Below are positions 45,602 to 50,919 of a DNA stretch of 50,919 nucleotides, piece by piece. The stretch lies in NCBI GenBank assembly GCA_002352225.1, contig DEIA01000036.1, positions 46,440 through 97,358 on the forward strand. The letters are read 5' to 3'. How positions within the stretch are numbered: the stretch's first letter is position 1; each line of letters begins with the position of its first letter. A program made the position numbers and the translations under genes. Source of the stretch: Flammeovirgaceae bacterium UBA2786 (GTDB taxonomy: Bacteria > Bacteroidota > Bacteroidia > Cytophagales > Cyclobacteriaceae). The notes under the pieces were generated by a model, which was given only the letters and a program-made list of their open reading frames with translations, ran no database searches and had not been told where the DNA came from.

Positions 45602-46027
45602 TTACCGCATCTTCTTCGGAATCAAATCTGAGTCCGATGAGAAAATACCAAACATAGTATGCGTGTTGTCTGCGGGCAAAAAGTAAATCTTATTTTTTTT
45701 ACCCTTCAACTTAAGACGATACATGTTCAGAAACGGGATGTGCTTAACACTTTTTACATCGTCCCACTCGTAGCTTTTTTCTTTGCCGGGTTTAATCAGT
45801 TCAATTTTCTTTTTGCTGATGGCTACACGCCTGATCTGCTTAGACCATAACAGATGGAGTGAGAAAAAGATCAGCGCAAGTGTAAAAAGTGCAAACGCCA
45901 CAAACCTTGCTTTGAGAGAATCTCCAAATTGAAAAAGCATGAGTGCTGAGGCCAGTCCCTGAAGCGCACTAAGCGCCAGGAAAAAATACCTGGCAAGGTA
46001 AAATTTAACCGGGTTTGCTTCCTCCAT
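45602..46027 (-). CDS. Small two-TM membrane protein with PH-like soluble domain
   Basis: The product is 141 aa. Two helices (about residues 12-30 and 35-58) are followed by a beta-rich segment (IRRVAISKKKIELIKPGKEKSYEWDDVKSVK) that lines up in style with the corresponding part of the convergent STM3941-like protein. I recognise no precise family. It is expected in the inner membrane with the C-terminal domain in the cytoplasm. It lies downstream of the WD40-caspase gene, 151 bp away across a hairpin-bearing spacer. Confidence 0.7.
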   Translation of the reverse strand: MEEANPVKFYLARYFFLALSALQGLASALMLFQFGDSLKARFVAFALFTLALIFFSLHLLWSKQIRRVAISKKKIELIKPGKEKSYEWDDVKSVKHIPFLNMYRLKLKGKKNKIYFLPADNTHTMFGIFSSDSDLIPKKMR

Positions 46028-46099
46028 TAAACATATTAGTTGGTTTACGAAGTACGAAGGTAAAAAAAATTATGAGTTTAACGCCAGCCGGACAAATCA

Positions 46100-46162
46100 A
46101 ACCACACAGACACATAACGCACATAGTTTTGAAACATAAGGTTTCTATGTGCCTATGTGGTT
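46100..46162. repeat. Imperfect inverted repeat of CACATAG words
   Basis: The segment starting aaccacacagacacat (46100) is complementary at 15 of 18 positions to 46145-46162. The stem encloses a spacer including acataacgcaca, a word shared with 27530-27541. It lies between the WD40-caspase stop and the next minus-strand gene, so it may act as terminator of the caspase transcript. Confidence 0.5.
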
Positions 46163-46178
46163 AAAAGAGAATGACGTA

Positions 46179-49100
46179 TTACTTCTCATTTTCAATTACC
46201 ACCGGAAAATCCTGCCCACGCGAGAAGGTGTACGGATACTGCGGTTTGCCTTTTAATTTTTGTGTCATCTCGGGTACCTGGTCATCTAAGTACGATTTCA
46301 ATTCATAGATAGTAACCTTACCATCTTTAGGTGCGCCATCCGCATCACCTTGCAAAGCCTTAATCAACAAATACGTAAACAAACCATGACCCAGCTCGGC
46401 AAACTCAGTAGCAAATTGTTCGCTGCCTGCCGATGCCATTACGTGTATGCCTGCACTACGCGAAAGCTGTGCAATCGCTTTTTCCTCGGCTGCACCGCGC
46501 GTAGCCAGCAACTCAACCGATCCGCCCGATTGACAGGCATCCATTACAATCAGTTGTTTAAGTGCTCTTATACTTTTCAGTTTATCCTGCAACACATTTG
46601 CCTCAATGGCCTCTTTCTGTAACGCGCTCAGATCGTACAATCGGCTGCTTTCAGTTGGAATAAAGAAGAACTGGTTATCGACCATACTGCCATGCCCGGC
46701 ATAATAAAAAATAAACACATCTTCCTGGTGAATTTTACCAGCCAGCTCATCCAGTTTCTTCAGAATATTGGCGCGCGATGCATCCGCATCGAATAGTGTA
46801 TGCAACTCTATGCCTTTAAATAAACTTCCTTTTTCATCTACTACTTTACCAAACGATTCCGCATCGGACTTGGCATAGTTCAACATCATTTTTGGGTTTT
46901 TATATTGATTGATCCCCACCGAAAGGATATAACAGGTGCTGCTCTTTCCGCCATGATCGGCTACAATCTCTACCGACTGCGGATCGGATTCAATTTTTTC
47001 TTTGTTACTGGCCGAAGCCGTAATGGTGTTGGTGCCATTAATCAAATTTAACGTGTGGCGATACGTGGTGCTTTCGCCTTTTTGTTTGGGTAGTGAAAGG
47101 TTCGATTTTTCTATCGGAACGCTTTTACCGTTATGAAACAATTTTACTGACTCAATACCACTACCAGTGTTGGTTATGCGAATCAATACTTCTGTCTGAG
47201 TGGCGTCATCGCCAGGTAAAGTGGCAATTTTTATTCCCGGAGGCGGTGCACTGTTTAATTTTCCCTGAATACCTTTCAGGTTTTCGTTACCCCGGCTTTG
47301 AAAAATACGCGGCAACAAATCGGGCCGATAAAATTCATGAAAAAACTGATCTACCCCATAGGTATTCAGTCCATCCACAAAATGAATATACTGGCGCGCG
47401 CCATCGGTACCGTTAAAATACCCTTCCGGGTTTTTTACCATCCATTCTTTTTCTCCCAAATGAATGTGTTCAAAAAACTCTTTTCCTGTTGTTAAATCCC
47501 AAAACTTGGTAACCCCATCTACGCTGTGGCTGATAAGCATTTTTTCATCTGGTGTTAAAATTAAGGAAGTAACCTCCGCTACATGTCCTTCAAATGTTTT
47601 TAAAACCTTACCTGTATTTACATCCCATTGCTTTATCGTACGGTCTGCACCGGCACTGTACATTCCGGTTTCGGTATTATTAAACAGCGCTACGTGCACC
47701 GCTCCCTGATGGGCTGTAAATTTTCTTTCAGCCAGGCCGGTGGCTACATCCCACAACCGAATGGAACCATCCCAACTGGCAGAGAGCAACTTTTTACCAT
47801 CTTTTGATAGTGTTAATGAAGCAATCACATCGGTATGACCTTCAAATGTGCGTACGATTTTTTTTGAATCAACTTCCCGCATCTGAAGTTTGTCGGTGTT
47901 ATCGCCAAGCGTAGCCGTAAATACATATAAATCGTTCTTACTAAAAAGGGAAACGTAAGCCGCTCCTTCTTTTAGTTCGAAATAATGCAGGCGTTTGCCG
48001 GTTTTTATATCGTGAATTTTTAGTGTACCATCCCAGCTGTTGCTGATGATCTGGGTTTCATCGCTGTTAAAGTGAACATCAAACACGGGTTGATCGTACG
48101 ACTTAATCGTAAAAAGGGTGTCTCCTTTATCTGTATCCCATAATACAAGCATTCCATCGCCTCCACCGGTAAGTAATTTTTTTCCATCGGCTGAGTATTG
48201 GTAACACAATGCGGCTTTTTCATGGCCCGTAAATTCCATTTTGGTTTTACCGGTTGCGATGTCCCAACTTTTTAATTTGTTACCAAACTTCCCTTTTAAA
48301 AGAGCCTTGCCATCGCGGCTCAGCAACAAATTATTTTTATATCGGATGTAGCGTGCTATGTAAGAATCCCAATAAGAATTAGGGTTGTAAGTAAGTCCAC
48401 CCTTGTCGCGTTGATTAAGAAAACCGGTAAGCTCGCTTTTCTTTTTACCGGTATTTACATCATATACCAATACTACATTGTTATCGCAGGCAACTAATAC
48501 CTCTTTTCCATTCTTTGTAAACCGGGCTTGTGTAATTTCCCCTTCCAGTTTGGGATCGATCGTTAAAAGTGAATCACCCTTCTCTGAATAAAGTGTTACA
48601 ACCTTATCTGTACTTGTTAAAATTCTTTTCGTGCCGGCACTAACATCTACAGCGGTAACATCATCAATATGCGTACTGAACGTAATGGCAGGTTTTCCTT
48701 GTGCCAGGTCATATTTAACTACTTCCTTTCGTGTGGCTTTTATTATGAAACGATTGTCGGGCGTAAACACCTGATCGGCAAAACACCCTCCGCATGAAGA
48801 ATACGCCCGTGGTTTTATCGTGTGTACCTGAGTCCAATCTTTTGTGTTATACAAATCAACAGTAGCATCCGTTCCCACTGCAAGCCAATGGCCATCGGCA
48901 CTTAACGCTAAACTTTCGGCACCGCGATTTCCCTGCTCTACCATCCACGATGTAATTCTTTTTCCGCTGGGAAATTCCCACACATGCACCATTTGCCCAA
49001 GAGTAACAAAGTACCGGCCTTGTGGATCGAAGGCTACATCATTAATCCGTTCCTGCCCAGCGCCATATCGCTTGTTATATGCTCCGGTATCGTCAAGTGA

Positions 49101-49427
49101 AATAGATAATGTCTGTTTGCCGGTTTTGATTTCCCAGATTTTTACTGTGTGATCGTTACTTCCTGTAATCAGATATTTTCCATCGTTGCTGAAATCAAGT
49201 GCTATTACAGAAGCCTGATGGCCCAAAAAGCTGCGCACTTCGCGCCCGGAATTAAGGTTCCATACCTTAGCCGATTTATCGCGGCTGGCAGTAGCTACAT
49301 AATTACTATCAGGGCTTACAGCAACAGCTGTTACAGCAAGCTCATGTCCTTTTTGAATAATGGTTTCGATCGACTGGCTGCGCGCAAGCGTTGCGGTTGC
49401 CAACATGATGAATAGAATCCGGCTCAT
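46179..49427 (-). CDS. Secreted WD40-repeat protein with C-terminal caspase-like (C14) domain
   Basis: The ATG at 49427 (MSRILFIMLATATLARSQS) gives 1,082 aa and a signal peptide; the frame is open 24 codons upstream through spacer repeats. Residues about 25-690 form 12-14 WD40 repeats (for example GHTDVIASLTLSKDGKKLLS...RLWDV), probably two seven-bladed propellers. A short Ig-like linker (about 720-820) follows, then a caspase/metacaspase domain from about 825, with His912 (YYAGHGS) and Cys965 (VMDACQSGG). C14 bacterial caspases are proteases, usually cleaving after Arg, Lys or Asp. WD40-caspase fusions are known in bacteria, but no partner or substrate is visible. Confidence 0.9.
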   Translation of the reverse strand: MSRILFIMLATATLARSQSIETIIQKGHELAVTAVAVSPDSNYVATASRDKSAKVWNLNSGREVRSFLGHQASVIALDFSNDGKYLITGSNDHTVKIWEIKTGKQTLSISLDDTGAYNKRYGAGQERINDVAFDPQGRYFVTLGQMVHVWEFPSGKRITSWMVEQGNRGAESLALSADGHWLAVGTDATVDLYNTKDWTQVHTIKPRAYSSCGGCFADQVFTPDNRFIIKATRKEVVKYDLAQGKPAITFSTHIDDVTAVDVSAGTKRILTSTDKVVTLYSEKGDSLLTIDPKLEGEITQARFTKNGKEVLVACDNNVVLVYDVNTGKKKSELTGFLNQRDKGGLTYNPNSYWDSYIARYIRYKNNLLLSRDGKALLKGKFGNKLKSWDIATGKTKMEFTGHEKAALCYQYSADGKKLLTGGGDGMLVLWDTDKGDTLFTIKSYDQPVFDVHFNSDETQIISNSWDGTLKIHDIKTGKRLHYFELKEGAAYVSLFSKNDLYVFTATLGDNTDKLQMREVDSKKIVRTFEGHTDVIASLTLSKDGKKLLSASWDGSIRLWDVATGLAERKFTAHQGAVHVALFNNTETGMYSAGADRTIKQWDVNTGKVLKTFEGHVAEVTSLILTPDEKMLISHSVDGVTKFWDLTTGKEFFEHIHLGEKEWMVKNPEGYFNGTDGARQYIHFVDGLNTYGVDQFFHEFYRPDLLPRIFQSRGNENLKGIQGKLNSAPPPGIKIATLPGDDATQTEVLIRITNTGSGIESVKLFHNGKSVPIEKSNLSLPKQKGESTTYRHTLNLINGTNTITASASNKEKIESDPQSVEIVADHGGKSSTCYILSVGINQYKNPKMMLNYAKSDAESFGKVVDEKGSLFKGIELHTLFDADASRANILKKLDELAGKIHQEDVFIFYYAGHGSMVDNQFFFIPTESSRLYDLSALQKEAIEANVLQDKLKSIRALKQLIVMDACQSGGSVELLATRGAAEEKAIAQLSRSAGIHVMASAGSEQFATEFAELGHGLFTYLLIKALQGDADGAPKDGKVTIYELKSYLDDQVPEMTQKLKGKPQYPYTFSRGQDFPVVIENEK

Positions 49428-49457
49428 GAATGATGGACTAAAATCTGGTTTATATAA

Positions 49458-49523
49458 AATTGACAGTTGGCAATTCGCAACACGCTCCCCTATTATCAAT
49501 TGTGCTTTTACCAGCTGTCAATT
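49458..49523. repeat. Inverted AATTGACAG repeat upstream of the WD40-caspase gene
   Basis: Arms 49458-49470 and 49511-49523 are complementary at 12 of 13 positions (aattgacag[t/c]tgg), 40 bp apart. The spacer between cdaA and the caspase gene shares caattg and ggcaatt words with the sprA-gcvH spacer. It may be an operator or hairpin in the leader. Confidence 0.45.
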
Positions 49524-49536
49524 GATTGTACACCCA

Positions 49537-50400
49537 TTATGGTATTTTAATCTCCTGCTCAACCGGTTCGGATTCATCTTGCACATCTTCCCAGTTTTTG
49601 GGTTCTTCGTTATGCAGGTATTCTGCTATGCGCTGTTCAACCTGTTTCAATTTTAAATTGCGCAGGTATTTGCCATTGCGCGCCAGAATTAAGCGACCGG
49701 TTTCTTCCGATACAGCCAGCAACAACGTGTCTGTAACCTCACTCATTCCAATTGCCGACCGATGCCGCAATCCAAAATGTGAGGGCAGGTTATCATTTTC
49801 ACTTACCGGCAACACACACCGTGCTGCTTTAATTTTTCCTTTATAAATAATAATAGCACCATCGTGCAACGGGCTGTGCTTATTAAAGATAGAGAGCAAA
49901 AGTTTTTTGCTCACCTTGGCATCCAGTATGTCGCCCGTTTCTACATAAAATTTTAATTCTATATCGCGCGAAAAAACAATTAATGCCCCGGTATGGGTAG
50001 CTTTTAGGGTTTTTATGGCTTCTATTAATTCGTGCACATCAAAATCATCATGGTGTTCGGTGCGCCAGCTTGTAATCGTTTTAAAAATGCTATCGCGGTT
50101 TATTTCAGTACTGCGCCCAATCAACAACAAAAATTTTCTAATCTCTGGCTGAAAAAGAATTATCATAGCCAATACGCCAACGCCCATAAACTGCCCCAGA
50201 ATGGTTGTAAGCAATTCCATCTTTGCTGCCCGCACAATCAGATAAACCAGATAAAGGGCCAGTATTCCAAGAAAGATGTTAACGGCAAGGCTTCCGCGGA
50301 TCAGTTTATAAACCTGATACAAAAGAATTGCCACCAGGCTAATATCTACCAGATCAACCCACGTTACTTCCAGAAACCCGATTTTAAAAGCAAAAATCAT
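49537..50400 (-). CDS. cdaA: Diadenylate cyclase CdaA (DacA)
   Basis: The product is 287 aa. Three N-terminal membrane helices (about residues 15-33, 37-57 and 62-83) precede the DAC domain. Its signature motifs are Asp180-Gly-Ala (LHDGAII) and Arg212-His-Arg (GLRHRSAIG). It makes cyclic di-AMP from two ATP at the inner membrane, which commonly controls potassium and osmotic balance and links to cell-wall state. It is 33 bp after folP, a conserved pairing in Bacteroidota. No CdaR or GlmM is nearby. Confidence 0.95.
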   Translation of the reverse strand: MIFAFKIGFLEVTWVDLVDISLVAILLYQVYKLIRGSLAVNIFLGILALYLVYLIVRAAKMELLTTILGQFMGVGVLAMIILFQPEIRKFLLLIGRSTEINRDSIFKTITSWRTEHHDDFDVHELIEAIKTLKATHTGALIVFSRDIELKFYVETGDILDAKVSKKLLLSIFNKHSPLHDGAIIIYKGKIKAARCVLPVSENDNLPSHFGLRHRSAIGMSEVTDTLLLAVSEETGRLILARNGKYLRNLKLKQVEQRIAEYLHNEEPKNWEDVQDESEPVEQEIKIP

Positions 50401-50433
50401 TCAGAGCAAAGGTAATAAAACCGATCTTGTATT

Positions 50434-50919
50434 TTACGCTAATTGCGAAGTGAGAGTAATGGCTTCGCGCGCTGCACGCACATCGTGTACACGGAGAATA
50501 GATGCCCCCTTCAACAGGGCAATCGTATTTACAACGGATGTTCCGTTCAGGGCGTGTTCGGGTGTAGTTTCTAACGTTCGCCAGATCATCGACTTGCGGG
50601 AAAGACCAACCAGCAGTGGTTTTTCTAATATTCTAAAGCGCTGAAGGTTTTGGAGTAGCTCAAAATTCTGTTTTATGGTTTTCGCAAACCCAAAACCCGG
50701 GTCAATAATCACATCTTTTACTCCAGCTTGTTTTAGTCTATCTAAACGAGCATGAAAATAATTGATCATCTCCCCCACTAAATCATCATATTCTGTTTCG
50801 TGCTTCATGGTTTGCGGGGTACCCCGCATATGCATGAGCACATAGGGTGCTTTTGCATGTGCCGCTACAGAATACATGTTACTATCGCCATTACCACCGG
50901 TAATATCATTAATCATATC
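50434..50919 (-). CDS. folP: Dihydropteroate synthase, C-terminal part (5' end beyond window)
   Basis: The frame runs off the right edge of the window, so the N-terminal pterin-binding half is missing. Visible family motifs are INDITGGNGD, VLMHMRGTPQTM, VIIDPGFGFAKT and LVGLSRKSMIW, plus the C-terminal RVHDVRAAREA. FolP joins dihydropterin pyrophosphate and p-aminobenzoate in folate synthesis and is the sulfonamide target. About 160 residues are present. It precedes cdaA by 33 bp. Confidence 0.94.
   Translation of the reverse strand, partial: DMINDITGGNGDSNMYSVAAHAKAPYVLMHMRGTPQTMKHETEYDDLVGEMINYFHARLDRLKQAGVKDVIIDPGFGFAKTIKQNFELLQNLQRFRILEKPLLVGLSRKSMIWRTLETTPEHALNGTSVVNTIALLKGASILRVHDVRAAREAITLTSQLA

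Noticed and set aside
46179..49427. Type IX secretion sorting domain at the end of the WD40-caspase protein
   Set aside because: The C-terminus continues the caspase fold to QDFPVVIENEK with no separate beta-sandwich or KxxK-type ending.

Overview
The window is chromosomal DNA from a member of the Bacteroidota, most likely the order Cytophagales. The lineage call rests on a 2,376-residue SprA (the type IX secretion translocon) in the order ruvA-sprA-gcvH, on families known mainly from Bacteroidota (DUF4292 and DUF4837 lipoproteins), on very weak Shine-Dalgarno signals, and on several promoters with the Bacteroidota -7 box TAnnTTTG. No rRNA, tRNA, CRISPR array, integrase or transposase was seen. 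Species cannot be named from the sequence alone.

Layout. 1-246: 3' end of clpB (+). 342-5790 (-): a potassium channel, a small lipoprotein, a cytochrome c / SCO / MOSC redox group and a short glucan phosphorylase. 5960-6140: a small frameshifted ORF. 6144-10067 (+): XdhC, a MocA-like cytidylyltransferase and a secreted WG-repeat protein. 10129-12269 (-): an SMP-30 hydrolase and a sugar MFS transporter, divergent from 12356-14289 (+), a sugar-1-phosphate nucleotidyltransferase plus a NahK-like kinase. 14392-16839 (+): two secreted M28 peptidases separated by a strong hairpin. 16862-17000: a 139-bp element with perfect 23-bp terminal inverted repeats and three internal hairpins. 17010-26144 (-): ruvA, sprA, gcvH and lipA. 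26507-27520 (+): a solitary MreB-like actin.

From 27575 to 43461 every gene is on the minus strand. First comes maeB, then a long cell-envelope cluster: DUF4837 lipoprotein, MltD-like transglycosylase, gatA, tatA, an EnvC-like protein, DUF4292 lipoprotein, a TPR protein, a nucleotidyltransferase and a flippase. It ends with an SDR threonine dehydrogenase and an S15-family hydrolase. 43583-45564 (+) carries a small protein, kbl (partner of the threonine dehydrogenase) and a small membrane protein. 45602-50919 (-) carries another small membrane protein, a secreted WD40-caspase fusion, the diadenylate cyclase cdaA and the 5'-truncated folP.

Functional themes are peptidoglycan and envelope remodelling (MltD, EnvC, TatA, LolB-like DUF4292, flippase, MreB), outer-membrane secretion (SprA), lipoylation (LipA next to its acceptor GcvH), threonine breakdown (Tdh and Kbl) and amino-sugar salvage (transporter, kinase, nucleotidyltransferase). 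The gene content is mostly housekeeping. The less ordinary signals are the cloverleaf-like 139-bp element, a pseudoknot-topology motif upstream of the MreB-like gene, a glucan phosphorylase without the expected PLP lysine, the frameshifted small gene, the WD40-caspase and a duplicated terminator-like hairpin.
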